A stretch of 64,000 nt of DNA, taken from positions 62,001-126,000 of the forward strand of contig MU404088.1 in NCBI GenBank assembly GCA_022695795.1, written 5' to 3'. Below, in pieces: positions 21,401-34,828 of the stretch. Both the position numbers and the translations under genes were made by a program. The notes under the pieces were generated by a model. The model was not told the origin of the DNA. It did no database searches and saw only the letters and a list, made by a program, of their open reading frames with translations. Numbering within the stretch: the first letter of the stretch is position 1; each line of letters begins with the position of its first letter. Source of the stretch: Biscogniauxia marginata. Its lineage: Eukaryota > Ascomycota > Sordariomycetes > Xylariales > Xylariaceae.

Positions 21401-24395
21401 CCTCGTTCTGCCATGGAAAGCCACAGGAAAGAAGGCCGGTACCTGCATACGATGGAGCTAATATGGCCATCGTCCGGCGCCAGAACTGCGCCTTTCGTCG
21501 ACGTTAGCCTGTATCATTTGCTGCCACCTTCGTCAATGTCGATGCCACCCTCCCAGCTCGCGGTAAAGTTAGCCCACGCAGCCACGGTCGCGTCGGCACA
21601 TGTTCGCTGTCGGATTTGTCAAGAAGCGCCAAGCCTGATTACGAGAGGCGTCGAAGGCGTCCGAGACGGCTTGAGAGATCATTTCGGTTGTGCATGATAT
21701 CATGCAGTCGACGGTTTGTGATTGACACACACGCACACATACACACAGACTGTCGCCTGTGGACTTTTCTACTCCACCTGGGTGATTTCCGCCCTTCCCG
21801 GCGGGACTCGACCGTGAAGGTTCGATCTCACGAAAGGTAAAGCTTGGCCAGTCCCCAGAGATTCTACCCAGCTGAAGAAGGCTGCTCCTGTAGCCGTGTA
21901 GAAACACCGACCTTGATGCATTGCATCTAGTGTTGCAAGGCCAAGTTCGTACAGTTGGTTACATCTGAATACTCGCACAACCGATGCGGCTTACCCTCCC
22001 CGTTTAGCTGCATCTCGCCAAGTGGATCGTATTCGAGGATGCGCATTACTCGCTCGAACGAAAAACTTGGTGGGTTGAGTACGAGTTGCCATCAAATTGA
22101 CACATGGCAGAGAGAATACGATGCAGACTCGACGACAATACAGCAGCAGTGCTACCAACTACTATATGTCTGTTACATGGTGTAGTACCGACGGTGGCAA
22201 AAGAAAAAGAAAAAGAAAAAGAAAAAAGATTGGTGTTGGTGCACAGAAGAGAAGATACAATATTACATATAGTTACCCGAAGGATACATTACGGTAGGTA
22301 GCTTGACGAATTTAATCATCATGATGGCTGCTGCTTCGCATGATGAGATAAAGTCCAGACGGACCAGACTGGACTGGACTGGACTGTGCAGATTGTGAAT
22401 GGTTAGAGAGCTAGTCGGATGCCGTCGACGATCTGTTCGACGATCTGTAAAGAAACCTGATTTATTCCATCCTTCTCCTCGGCAAGGGCATATCGATTGT
22501 CTATCTGTACTACACCAATTGTCGTTTAAATTGGGAGGCGAGAAGGCCTTTTCTACCTACCTAGGTACGTTAGGTACAAAGTACCTCAGGCAAGATTACA
22601 ATCAACCTACGTATTCGCTACAGGTAGTGATTGGTTGGTAATTAATGTATGTATAGATTACGTGACCCAAGCAGCCAAGTTGGAGGGTGGCGATTTCTCT
22701 CTCTCTCTCTCTTTAATTCTTCTTCCTTGCAGGATTATTAATAGACGATGTAACGATCTTCAGAGTAGCAGCATCGTAGAATATCCAAACACATGCTTGC
22801 GGTACTTTATCTATTTTGCCTTACCTACGTGTTCTAGGTATGACCACACCCGAGCGATGCCAGCAGTTAAAGTAAAATGATTGCTTGATAGACCTGTGCA
22901 TATATAAAGGCGTACGCGTGTAAGTATTAAGGAGGGCTAAAGCGAAAAGAAGAAGAAGAACGATAGAACGTGGTGAAACATACACGTACCCATGTTACCT
23001 ATCTCCAGTCTACCTTAGGTATGGATGTTTGTTAGGTACTTTACCTAGGTACCTGGGTACCTACCTAAAGATAGAGAGACGAGAGACAGTGCGCTTCTAT
23101 CTCCAAAGCACATGCCACACGCATTCCCTTCTCCCCCCCTCCCCTATTCCCTCCCCCTTGTGTTTCTGGAGGCCCCTGCATCTGTGGCCAATCACACGCG
23201 CGACTGAGTTCAGGTTGGCTTGTTTTGGTAATTGAGCATCTCCACCACCCTACAGGTTCATGCAGGTTTAGTCATAACACGCGCCCATACAGTCGGTGGT
23301 TCGGGTGCGATAGTGCAGTACGCAGGAAGTCCCCAACCCGGTCTCGTCGCAAACGCGTCTTCCTTCAGTGTACAGCCACACTTCAGACAACCTAAATGTA
23401 CATCTTTCGCGCCTGGACCACTATCTCGATCCTCTCCACACAGTGCCATCGGGGGGTGCCGTACCGTATCTTGGTTGGTGCTACAGTTTACGGAAAGGCT
23501 ACCTAGCAGTGGTGCCCCTTTCTGACAATTTTCTTGATCCAAGGACCCCCAAAAGTAAAAGCGCCTGTCCACTCCCTTCTCTCCCACCCCCCTTCCTCCG
23601 CCACCTCTTTCCCCCTTGAAACCCATTTTACACTCGCTTTTGTTCTATTCAAAATTTTCTACAATTCTAATTCCTCCTTCCTCATCCCCCTTTTTCTGTA
23701 ACCTAGGTTGTCCAGGGAAAGTGCGAGAGGATACCAGGAAAGAAAAGAGAAGAAGAAAAAAAAGTCGATAATCGGTTGTGTCTTCGTTCGTTCTCCCCTC
23801 TTTCAACAACATTCTTTGTGTCTTTTTCCCTCCGGCGCCCGTTGCAAAACGCACACTCGCTCGTCCCCGGTGCGCGAACCACGCAAATCGTAAGCCTTCC
23901 GCAGGAGACGAAAGAAAGAAAGAAAACACGTCGGTACGGACCAGATCAATCGATCAAACCTTGCCAGTCAATCGTTCCATATTCAACCATAACCACCATC
24001 GCGGTTCCGAGTAATCGAGAAAAAGCGAGGCAGCGCAGGCTGATAGTTCACTTTCCCGCCAAGGGCATTCTCTCCTTCAGCTCCTGTTGCGGATCCCCAG
24101 GACGAGAAAATTGGTAGCACTGCAGCGTTCACCCGCCTGCGTCCGATCGCTGCTAGGCCAACGACCTCTCACCCAACCACCAGCCTTCAATCAATCTGCA
24201 ACCATTGATTTGATTGATTGATCCTTCTCTCGCTTGGGATCAATTGTCAGGAAGTCAACAACGCGCAAACTCGTCATTTCACCGTCACATTTCCTACCTG
24301 TGGCCGGCCACACCGATTCCCATACGATACTGTTAATAATATTAATCACGGTCCATCGCTTACCATCGTCGTTGCTTTCCAATGAGTTTATAATT
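18464..24395. other. Nearly 6 kb without a confident gene
   Basis: Contents are an (ATTC)n run near 19243-19264, an (AAAAAG)n run near 22200-22228, a (CT)n run near 22697-22714, and a cluster of AGGTACCT-type palindromes (22550-23070). From about 23100 the sequence is pyrimidine-rich and long-leader-like, presumably the FKS1 promoter and 5' UTR. Minus-strand pieces at 21450-21980 look partly coding (see findings), but no gene could be assembled. Confidence 0.45.
22550..23075. repeat. Cluster of TACCTAGGTACCT-type palindromic words
   Basis: Repeated short words CTACCTAGGTAC, TTAGGTAC, TTACCTAGGTACC and GGGTACCTACC occur in two bursts (22553-22590 and 22990-23065). The core AGGTACCT is self-complementary. 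The same words recur elsewhere in the window between genes. Function is unknown. Confidence 0.6.
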
Positions 24396-24489
24396 GTATG
24401 TCTCCAACACGCGTAGATCCAACCCTTCCAGAGCGTCACGCCACCACGCCACCTACACTTATGCTAACCCTATTCTTCTTTATCTCTAG
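24396..24489 (+). other. Probable 5'-UTR intron of FKS1
   Basis: Donor GTATGT at 24396, branch-like GCTAAC near 24461, pyrimidine tract and acceptor TCTCTAG ending at 24489, 43 bases before the FKS1 ATG. The 94-nt size is typical. Inferred from consensus only. Confidence 0.55.
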
Positions 24490-24532
24490 GACACCGCCTG
24501 TTCCTGAATAAAACTCGCCGACAGCTGCCAAC

Positions 24533-27500
24533 ATGTCGGCCTACCCAGGTGGTGGTGGTGGTGGTGCTCCTGGTGGTGCTCCTGGCGGTGGTGGCCATCA
24601 TGACTACAATGATGGCTACGGCCACAACAACACCGACTCGTACTACCAAGATGAACACAACGGCCAATACTATGATAATACCAACGAGGGATACTACGAT
24701 GAATCGTAAGTAATCGCCATCGCAAATAACCTCTTGCATCCGCGCATGTCGTGCTAATGAGTCGTCTACCATTTTAGTGGCTACTACAACGCCGATGCCA
24801 GCAATCCTTACCATCAGGATGGCGGCTACTATGAAGGACAAGACCAGTACCAAGGTGGTGGTGGTGGTGGGGAATACTACGATGATGGAAACGGTTACTA
24901 TGACCAGTATGCTCAGGGGGCTAATGCCCGACGCCGCGGCGACTCGGAAGAGGATTCGGAGACTTTCAGCGATTTCACTATGAGGTCTGACATGGCTCGT
25001 GCGGCTGAGATGGACTACTACGGACGCGGCGACGAGCGGTACAACAGCTATAATGAGAGCCAGATGGATGGCAGGGGATACCGACCGCCCTCGTCGCAGA
25101 TTTCGTACGGTGCCAACCGTTCTTCCGGTGCTTCTACTCCCAACTATGGTATGGACTACGGTAATGTCCTGCCCAGCGGCCAGAGGTCTCGTGAGCCGTA
25201 TCCTGCCTGGACTTCAGACGCGCAGATTCCCCTGTCCAAGGAGGAGGTTGAGGACATCTTCGTCGACTTGGCCAACAAGTTCGGTTTCCAGCGCGATAGC
25301 ATGCGAAACATGTATGATCACCTTATGATCCTCCTGGACTCGAGAGCTTCTCGTATGACCCCGAACCAAGCTCTGCTTTCGCTTCACGCAGACTACATTG
25401 GTGGTGATAACGCAAACTACCGGAAGTGGTATTTCGCTGCTCATCTGGACCTCGATGATGCTGTGGGCTTCGCGAACATGAACAAGAAGTCTCGTAGGTC
25501 CAAAAAGAAGAACAAGGCCAAGAAGGGCGCAGAGAATGAGGACCAGGTCCTAGAGGACCTCGAGGGCGACGACAGTCTGGAAGCTGCCGAGTTCAGGTGG
25601 AAGACACGTATGAACCGCATGTCGCAGCATGATCGGGTCCGCCAGATTGCCCTGTACCTGATGTGCTGGGGTGAGGCAAACCAGGTCCGCTTTATGCCCG
25701 AATGCCTGTGCTTCATCTTCAAGTGCGCAGACGATTATCTGAACTCTCCTGCTTGCCAGAACTTGGTGGAGCCGGTAGAGGAAGGAACCTTTCTCAACAA
25801 CGTTATCACCCCACTCTACCAGTACTGCCGAGACCAAGGCTACGAGATTTCCAATGGAGTTTATGTTCGTCGGGAGCGCGATCACAACCAGATCATTGGC
25901 TATGATGACTGCAACCAACTGTTTTGGTATCCCGAAGGTATCGAACGCATTGTTCTCGGCGATAAGAGCAAGCTGGTAGATGTCCCTCCTCAAGAGCGGT
26001 ACCTGAAGCTCAAGGACGTCAACTGGAAGAAGTGCTTTTTCAAGACGTACAAGGAGACGCGGTCTTGGCTCCACATGCTTGTTAATTTCAACCGCATTTG
26101 GGTGATCCATTTGACCATGTTTTGGTTCTACACTGCATTTAACGCCCCAACTCTCCTGGTTGGTTCTGCCTACGAACAACAAGTAAACCAGCAACCCTCC
26201 GCTGCTGCCATGTGGTCCGCAGTTGGTGTCGGAGGCGCCCTCGCTTCTCTTGTCCAAGTCCTGGCCACGTGCGCAGAATGGCTTTATGTTCCGCGTCGGT
26301 GGGCTGGTGCCCAACATCTGACCAAGCGGCTCATCTTCCTCCTTGTCGTGTTCGCAATCAATCTGGCCCCGAGCGTCTACGTCTTCGGCTTCCCAGACCA
26401 GCAAGAGGGGACGGTCGCCAAAGTCCTCAGTATTGCCCAGTTTTTCCTCGCCGTGATAACGCTTTTGTTCTTCGCCATTATGCCGCTAGGTGGCCTCTTT
26501 GGCAGTTATCTCACCAAAGACTCGCGGCGGTATGTTGCCAGTCAGACGTTTACCGCCAGTTGGCCACATTTGAAGGGCAATGACAGAGCTATGTCGTATT
26601 TTCTCTGGGCCGTCGTCTTTGGTGCTAAGTTTGGAGAATCCTATGTTTACCTCGCCCTGTCCTTCCGAGACGCGATCCGATATGTTCACATTATGGATGT
26701 GTCGTCTTGTCTGGGTGATCAATTCTTCGGCAATGTCCTCTGTAGACAACAGCCAACTATCCTCCTAGTCCTGATGACGATCACCGACTTGCTCTTCTTC
26801 TTCCTTGATACGTACTTGTGGTACGTTTTGGTAAACACGCTCTTCTCCGTCGCGAGATCATTCTATCTGGGTGCATCTATCTGGACTCCTTGGAGGAACA
26901 TTTTCTCCCGCCTACCCAAGCGAATCTACTCCAAGATCCTCGCGACAACGGATATGGAGATCAAGTACAAGCCTAAGGTGTTGATTTCTCAAATTTGGAA
27001 TGCCATTGTTATCTCCATGTACCGAGAGCATTTGCTAGCTATCGACCATGTCCAGAAGCTCCTATATCACCAGGTCCCTTCGGAGCAGGAAGGCAAGCGG
27101 ACCCTCCGCGCACCGACGTTCTTCGTGTCGCAAGAGGATCATTCGTTCAAGACTGAATTTTTCCCGACTCAGAGCGAGGCAGAGCGTCGTATTTCTTTCT
27201 TCGCTCAGTCTTTGTCGACTCCGATTCCCGAGCCTCTCCCGGTTGATAACATGCCTACGTTCACCGTCTTGATTCCTCACTATGGCGAGAAAATCCTGCT
27301 TACCCTTCGAGAAATTATCCGAGAGGACGAGCCATACTCGCGTGTTACACAACTTGAGTATCTCAAACAACTCCATCCGCATGAGTGGGATTGCTTCGTA
27401 AAGGACACAAAGATTCTGGCTGACGAGACGTCGCAATTCAACGGTGACGACGAGAAAGGTGAAAAGGATACCGCCAAGAGTAAGATTGATGATCTACCAT

Positions 27501-30470
27501 TCTACTGCATTGGTTTCAAGTCTTCAGCCCCAGAGTACACTCTCCGAACGCGAATCTGGGCCTCTCTTCGCTCGCAAACTCTGTACCGTACCATCTCTGG
27601 CTTTATGAACTATAGTCGTGCTATCAAACTTCTTTACCGTGTAGAGAATCCCGAAGTCGTTCAGATGTTTGGCGGCAACTCTGATAAGCTTGAGCGGGAG
27701 CTGGAAAGGATGGCCAGGCGCAAGTTCAAGCTGTGTGTTTCTATGCAGCGCTATGCCAAGTTCAAGAAGGAAGAGATGGAAAACGCCGAATTCCTACTCA
27801 GAGCGTACCCTGATCTACAGATCGCCTATCTCGACGAGGACCCCCCTCTCGCCGAAGGCGAGGAACCACGTCTGTACTCTTCTTTGATTGATGGTCACTG
27901 TGAAATCATGGAGAACGGCATGCGTAAGCCTAAGTTCCGAATTCAACTCTCTGGTAACCCCGTCCTAGGTGATGGCAAGTCAGACAACCAGAATCACTCG
28001 ATCATCTTCTACCGTGGAGAGTACATCCAGCTTATCGACGCCAATCAAGACAATTACCTTGAAGAATGCTTGAAGATCCGATCAGTCTTGGCTGAATTCG
28101 AGGAGATGAAGACGGATAATGTCTCGCCGTATACACCTGGTGTGAAGACTGAGCATTTCGATCCTGTAGCTATCCTGGGTGCTCGCGAGTACATCTTCTC
28201 GGAGAACATTGGTATTCTCGGTGACGTTGCTGCTGGTAAGGAACAGACGTTCGGTACACTCTTTGCCAGAACTCTGGCTCAGATCGGCGGTAAACTTCAT
28301 TACGGTCACCCGGATTTCCTCAACGGCATTTTCATGACTACTCGAGGCGGTGTCTCTAAGGCTCAAAAGGGTCTTCACCTGAACGAGGATATTTACGCTG
28401 GTATGACTGCTGTTCTTCGTGGTGGCCGTATCAAGCACTGCGAGTACTACCAGTGCGGTAAGGGCCGTGATCTTGGTTTCGGATCTATTCTGAACTTCAC
28501 TACCAAGATCGGAACGGGTATGGGTGAACAGATGCTCTCTCGAGAATACTACTATCTCGGAACACAGCTCCCGCTTGACCGTTTCTTATCATTTTACTAC
28601 GCCCATCCTGGTTTCCACTTGAACAACATTTTCATCATCTTGTCAGTTCAGCTGTTCATGATCGTATTGCTCAATGTCGGCGCGCTCCGTAACCAGACGA
28701 TTCCCTGCGAGTACAACCGCAATGTTCCCATCACCGATCCTCTATATCCCACCGGGTGTCAGAATACCGACGCGCTCATGGATTGGATCTATCGTTGCAC
28801 AATTTCCATCTTCGTTGTCTTCTGGCTTGCTTTTGTACCATTGGTTGTCCAGGAGCTTACTGAGCGTGGTTTCCTCCGTGCGGTTACCCGTTTTATGAAG
28901 CAGTTCTGTTCCTTCTCGCCGTTCTTTGAAGTGTTCGTTACGCAAATTTATGCCAACTCGGTGACGCAGGACTTGTCGTTTGGCGGTGCTCGTTACATCG
29001 GTACTGGTCGTGGTTTCGCTACAGCTCGTATCCCCTTTGGCGTTCTCTACTCTCGATTCGCCGGTCCTTGTATCTACATGGGTGCGCGACTGCTCATGTC
29101 GCTTCTCTTCGCGACATTGACTGTCTGGCAGGCTGCTTTGGTGTATTTCTGGACGTCGCTTCTTGCTCTTGTCATCTGCCCATTCCTGTACAATCCCCAC
29201 CAATTCGCCTGGAACGACTTCTTCATCGACTACCGCGATTTCCTCCGCTGGCTGTCGCGTGGTAACTCGCGTTCCCACTCGTCTTCATGGATCGCCTTCT
29301 GTCGCTTGTCTCGGACGAGAATCACGGGTTATAAGCGCAAGGCGCTTGGTGACCCCTCGGGCAAGATGTCCGCCGACGTTCCTCGTGCTGCTATTACCAA
29401 CGTCTTCTTCGGCGAGATCCTCTCCCCGTTGTGTCTAGTCATAGTCACGCTGATCCCCTATCTTTTCATCAACGCCCAGACTGGTGTTAAGGCCAATGAT
29501 GCCGATGCCGAGCCTACAGCCGCCTTACTTCGTGTTGCTATCGTCGCGTTCGCGCCTATCGGAATCAACGCCGGTGTCCTTGGTGGTCTCTTCGCCATGG
29601 CATGCTGCATGGGTCCAGTATTGGGCATGTGCTGCAAGAAATTCGGCAGTGTCTTGGCCGCTATTGCGCACGCCGTGGCCGTTATCATGCTACTCGTTTT
29701 CTTCGAAGTAATGTTCTTCCTTGAAGGTTTTGACTTCAAGAAGACGCTTTTGGGGATGATTACCGTTGTTGCGATCCAGCGATTCATCCTCAAGCTCATC
29801 GTCTCCCTTGCACTGACTCGTGAGTTCAAGGGAGACGCTGCTAACATTGCGTTCTGGACGGGCAAGTGGTATTCTATGGGTTGGCACTCGGTTACCCAGC
29901 CAGCACGTGAATTCCTCTGTAAGATTACTGAGCTAAGCATGTTTGGCGCCGACTTCATCCTTGGTCACTTCCTCTTGTTCTTCATGTTGCCTGTCATCAT
30001 CATCCCCAAGATTGATAAGCTGCATTCGATCATGCTTTTCTGGCTACGCCCGAGGTACGTTCAATAATGAACCTGATATCCTGTTTTTAAACATAGCTAA
30101 CTGAGTTTTTAGTCGTCAAATCCGCCCACCTATCTATTCTATGAAGCAATCCAAGCTCCGGAGAAGACGCGTCATTCGCTATGCCATGCTCTACTTCACG
30201 CTTCTTATCCTTTTCGTCGGCTTGATTGTCGGACCGGCAGTTGCTGGAAAGTATATCCCTGACAGCCTATCGGAGAGTCTGTCGGATTCGCTTCCGTACA
30301 GATTATTCCAGCCCATCAACCAGGACAATGATGACACGAGAGGACGTAATGAGACGGGTACTGGTTCTCCCGGCTATAGTGGACCTGGGTTGGCTTCGAT
30401 GACGACGACGGGCGGCGCGAGTAGTGCCCAGGAGACTGATTCAAGTGACAACAAATTCCGATTCCTTTAA
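24533..30470 (+). CDS. FKS1: 1,3-beta-glucan synthase catalytic subunit Fks1
   Basis: Three exons: 24533-24705, 24778-30054 and 30113-30470. Introns are 72 and 58 nt with GTAAGT and GTACGT donors. The product is 1,935 aa, matching filamentous-fungal Fks1 (about 1,900-1,950). The Gly/Tyr/Asp-rich N terminus ([11 protein letters not shown]...) is characteristic. The Fks1 domain 1 lies at about 270-400, followed by a multi-membrane segment, the large cytosolic glucan-synthase domain (with GQADNQNHS-like '[31 protein letters not shown]') and a second set of membrane helices. The enzyme makes cell-wall 1,3-beta-glucan from UDP-glucose at the plasma membrane, activated by Rho1, and is the echinocandin target. 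Hot spot 1 reads Y682-LALSFRD-A690; the region matching hot spot 2 reads DWIYRCTI. Confidence 0.98.
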
Positions 30471-31659
30471 AGGACGGTAAGGAGCTCCTGTATCATAGTG
30501 AAATGGCTCCACACTGGCAATTGCTCGCAGAGCGATTGCCGTGATGTCTAAATCTGTTCAGGGGTGGTGGTTTTGTATTGATTAAAGAGATCGGCATGGC
30601 ACATGGTTTCTTTTTTATTCCTCTTAGAGTCGCGGGCATATAACAGCTGGGTTTTCTTCAATTGTGCAATGGAAACGAAATGGTGTTTGCTATTCCTGAA
30701 GGCGCCTCTATTTTTTGCATTTTTCATGACCGGTGATTACGCTATTACTAATTAAATTATTAATAGTCCCATGTCCTGACGCTTTGCCAACTGAACAGAT
30801 AGAACAACCCGGCTATTCATCACTATAAATTACCATCTAGTTACCCCCATTTTAACAATATTGGAAGTGAGCTCAAGGATAGACAATTCTTCGTGTGGTA
30901 AAAAATATTTTTAAAATTGTTGTATGATACAAGAAGTGACATTTCATATTTCGTGTACGTCGTAGCAGCATGCCAAAGATCCAGCTCTCAGAAGAAAAAA
31001 AAAAACCAGCTACACGGCTAGCACCGACGTGATTACTCCCGCTCCTGAAGTCTGCGGTGAGTTTAAGAGCAAGAACCAGTTGATGGGCCGGCCCAGATAC
31101 GCGCCTCACCGGCAAGTGCTCCCGATATGGGGTCACCTCGCGAGGGCGAGGACTAATTAGGGAGTCAAACTGCCACCGCAGGACAACTACCTATGTTCAA
31201 GCCCATTCATCCCTAGAGGGTTTGTTTCCCGGCAGAACTAGTCGTCTATCCGCGCCCCCTTGTCGGCCTAAACCATCGAAAATAATAGCACACCCTTCAG
31301 TTTCTGAGAAACCGAATACCAGCAATCATTGTAAAATACCAAGCAAGGGGAAAAAAAGAAGAAAAAAAAAGACCAAAGCTGGACGCCGCGTGTATGCATA
31401 CTCCAAAGCCCTCCCGGCCCCAACCCCCGCCTTTTCCGATGCGACCCATTGAGGGCAAGGTATCTCGAAAAGGAACCCTTCATGCCCTGTCTATCAAAAA
31501 CTAGCTTGTAAAAAACGTCTTTGCAGCTTGAGAGAGCTCAAGAAGCTGAGGTGGAAAAGGGGGTATGTAATGTCTTGCCTGTTGTTAAAATTCGATCATG
31601 GAAATAGAATAGAAAAAGGATGTGGTAGAAGGGGATGAGCAAGATAATAAGACAGCACT
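30471..31659. other. Convergent 3' intergenic of FKS1 and WC-1
   Basis: Contains the 3' UTRs of two converging genes plus A-rich tracts (about 30990-31006 and 31350-31372). No gene is supported. Confidence 0.55.
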
Positions 31660-34600
31660 TTACATGCTCGCCTCACGTTCTTCCTGGATGGCAGTCATCT
31701 CGCTGCAAGCTGCACCCCCCTCCAATAAGGGTTGACTAGGTGGAGGCCTTGATAACCCTTTGGAGCCGGTTGGTGTCGTGCCGGTGCTTCCACTACTGGG
31801 GACAACACTCGAACTGGCAGACGACCGGTTAATAGTACTGGTGTCCGTCTCTGAAGGGTGTTCGCTGGTTTCACCCGTAGACACCTCACGTTGTAGTGGA
31901 GATGAATGCACAGGCGAGTTGGATTTCTTACTTGCCGTATCGCCGTTGCCCCCCCGAGAAGAGTTTCGTGGAGAGACCCTGCCCGTCTGTGATACCATGA
32001 GTTAGCTTAATCCTCACTAGAAGCATGAACGTTGCGAGTGTATATATTGCACTAACCTGCTTTGCCCACCTAAGGCCGCAGCTGTTACATAGATCCCTTT
32101 GACCACTTGGACCTCTTCGCCACTCAGGTGTATTGCGAGTGTGGCAGTTTGCACAATCCCGGATGACATTACCGACGCCCTTTCTACGCTTGCGTTTCTT
32201 CTTGTTCGATAGAAGGCCATGTAGCTCTTCAGCCAGGACTCGATTCACCTTTTCCATCTGGCGTAACTCGTACTGCCAGCTAGTACATCTTGTTGTCTTG
32301 AGTTCGTCAAAGATGTTGTCGTCGGAAGCTAGAGCAATATCCTGGTTGCCCGGAGGCATGCCGCCTCCACCAGGTGCCGACACGATGTTGGTATTCTGTT
32401 CATCCGACACCTGGCTACCTTGTATCATTGGGAAATGCGTAGATTTCGTATCATTCGACTGGCCGGTAGATCCTTGTTTGCTAGAAAGCGGAGAAGTTGC
32501 CGCTGCAATTGTGCGAGAAGACGCTTTAAGCAATTTCGTTTGAGCCAGCAAGAAGGTCGGCTTCTGGCCTTCCGAGGCATCGCCAGGATACATGATGGTA
32601 TGAGCTTGAAGTACCTGGCCACGCCTATTCTGCACCTCGTGTTTGCATGTGACGATTCGGCCCCTCCGGGCTTTCTCGATAGCTCGGCCGAACTCGGGGC
32701 GCGACTCCTTGCGCATCAGCTCCTGTATGCTCGTTCCGACCAAGTTTTCTGGTTGCAAGTCTAGCAGTGACCGTACATTCGCGGAAACGAACAGGAACAT
32801 GCCAGACGTGGAGAGCTTTGTCCACAGTTCACTGTCACCAATGCCTCCATTCGACTCGAGCTCGCGCCTGCTCAGCGCAAAAACAGGGCGTTTTCGACCC
32901 ACGAGTATGATGCACTTTCGTCCCTTCCCCTGTTCGACGAAAAGCGAGCCGTGGCTTTCAAACCATGTATAACCGCTCTGCTTCCTTCGTATTCGAAACA
33001 CAATGTTTACTGAATTTCCGCTGGTTGTGTCTTTGAGCTCGCGGGTCACAGGAACAATGTCGGACGGATGGCATATCGATGAGATTGAGTTCCCAACAAG
33101 CTCGGCGCCATCGTACTCGAGGATTCGCTTACAGGAAGGTGATAAATAGAGGAATAGGCCCTTAAGTGATAGAACATGAATCACGTCGTCGGCATTCTCT
33201 AGAAGCATTTTATCCCAAGACTGTTTATGCCAATCCGACACCGTTCCTTTGGGGGTAAATTTCTGTAATAGCGTAGACACGTCGTCGACAGCCAGAGTCT
33301 GGCCGTTCTCTGGTTCCCATTGGCTCGAAGGGGGGGGACTCCAAATGTATTGACCTATGTCACTGTGCTTATAATTGACCTTCATAGTACCAGGGCCCTG
33401 TGACGAAGCAATGGCATCCGGGCACTCGACGAGGTCGATCTGGAATCCGATGATATATCTAATTTCGGAGGTATCCCATGGAATTGGAATCATGGTGAGC
33501 AGGTTCAGGAATGGCTTCCCACCTTTCCGATAGTTAATTAAGCTTTGCTGGACCTCCTTGCCCTCAGCTATCTTTCGCTTCAAGTTGTATACAGCACCGT
33601 TATCGACGAACTCGCGCTTCGTTCCAGCCTCGACTTTACCGTCCGGGGCCTGGAGGAAACGACAGTTCTGGCCGACGATCTCATGTTGACTATAGCCGGT
33701 CAAGTTCTGGAAATTGTCTGAGACGTATATGATGGGGCAATCGTTCATAGTAACGTCGCAGACGACGAACGCACAGGACATATCAACGGCGCCGAGATTA
33801 ACCTGCGCATTCTTGCGCGTGGCCACCATCCACAGCGCCCTCAGCATATCAAAACCACTCTTTGAGTAGATTGTTTTCTCCTTGGGGGCTTGCGGGCCTG
33901 TAACTACATTTGCTGAGGTAGTCTGGGGTGGGATCTCTGGTGTTGTTTCCGCCGTAGCGGGTAAGGAGGAGTGGTAGGATGGAGTAGATGTTACGAGTGT
34001 TTGAGAGACAGTCTGAGTAGGCGGACGAGGCGAGATGCTCGATGGGAAGTTGTGAAGGCCCGGGTCTATTCCTAGATTTGCCTGCTGTTGGTTGGCTTGG
34101 CCTGGCGGGGAAAACTGCGGAGTGCTTAACATGTTGGCCTCGCTAGTATCCATGGGCATGCCAACGTTGCCAGTGTTTGGAACGGCGCCTAAGGCGTTTC
34201 CGTCATTCGACATATCCATGCCGAAGTCAGTCGACAGGCCATCCATAGGGTTCGAGGAGAAGGCGTTAGACATGGCGGACGAGGTGAACATGCCCATGGA
34301 AGGATCAGCGCCCATCTGGCCTATGTTTATATTGGAGAAAGCAATCATATTGCCCATCATGTCGGGGGAGATGTTAGAGAAATCATCGGCGAGCATGGTT
34401 TGGGGGGAGAAGCCCCCGGAAGTCTCAGACATGGCCATGTTGGCGTTAAGGGTCGGGAAGCTGGCATTGATGGGATCGGCGGGAGAGTTGGGCATAACGC
34501 CGAATTGGTAGTCTCGCAAGGAGTCGTCGTTGTTGCCAAACTCCATCATGGACATCCTACGATCGGCATCGGATTGCGATATGTGAGGAGGGAACTGCTG

Positions 34601-34828
34601 TGGAGGTAGGCTTCGGCGCCTCTGAATCTCGACCGAGTTGTTCCGAATGATATCATCGAGGGAGTCGGCGCCGGTCATGGGAGTGTCCGGGTTCGCCGAG
34701 GAGACAGGGGGAAATTGGGGCCGCTGCTGGTTCATGGGATTGCTGGATTGCCGTCTCTGGTTTCGCTGGATGGCATGGCGGCGCTGCAGGTCCTCCTGCG
34801 TGAGTTGATTGCCGAAGAAGTTATTCAT
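31660..34828 (-). CDS. wc-1: White collar 1 blue-light photoreceptor and GATA transcription factor
   Basis: Two exons on the minus strand, 34828-32057 and 31986-31660, with a 70-nt intron (GTTAGT...TCACAG), giving 1,032 aa (Neurospora WC-1 is 1,167). The N terminus is Gln/Asn/Met-rich and disordered. The LOV domain (about 320-455) contains the flavin-adduct motif GQNCRFLQ with the photoactive Cys at 389. Two more PAS domains follow (about 540-640 and 650-760). A basic nuclear-localisation stretch (KKKRKRRKG) precedes a CX2CX18CX2C GATA zinc finger with cysteines at 892, 895, 914 and 917. The intron falls directly after the finger (WAKQ), and exon 2 encodes a Ser/Thr-rich tail. It would act with WC-2 at light-response promoters and possibly in the circadian clock. 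The poly-Gln run of Neurospora is absent. Confidence 0.97.

Noticed and set aside
25550..26404. 284-codon minus-strand frame inside FKS1
   Set aside because: Antisense of a certain gene with no recognisable motif.
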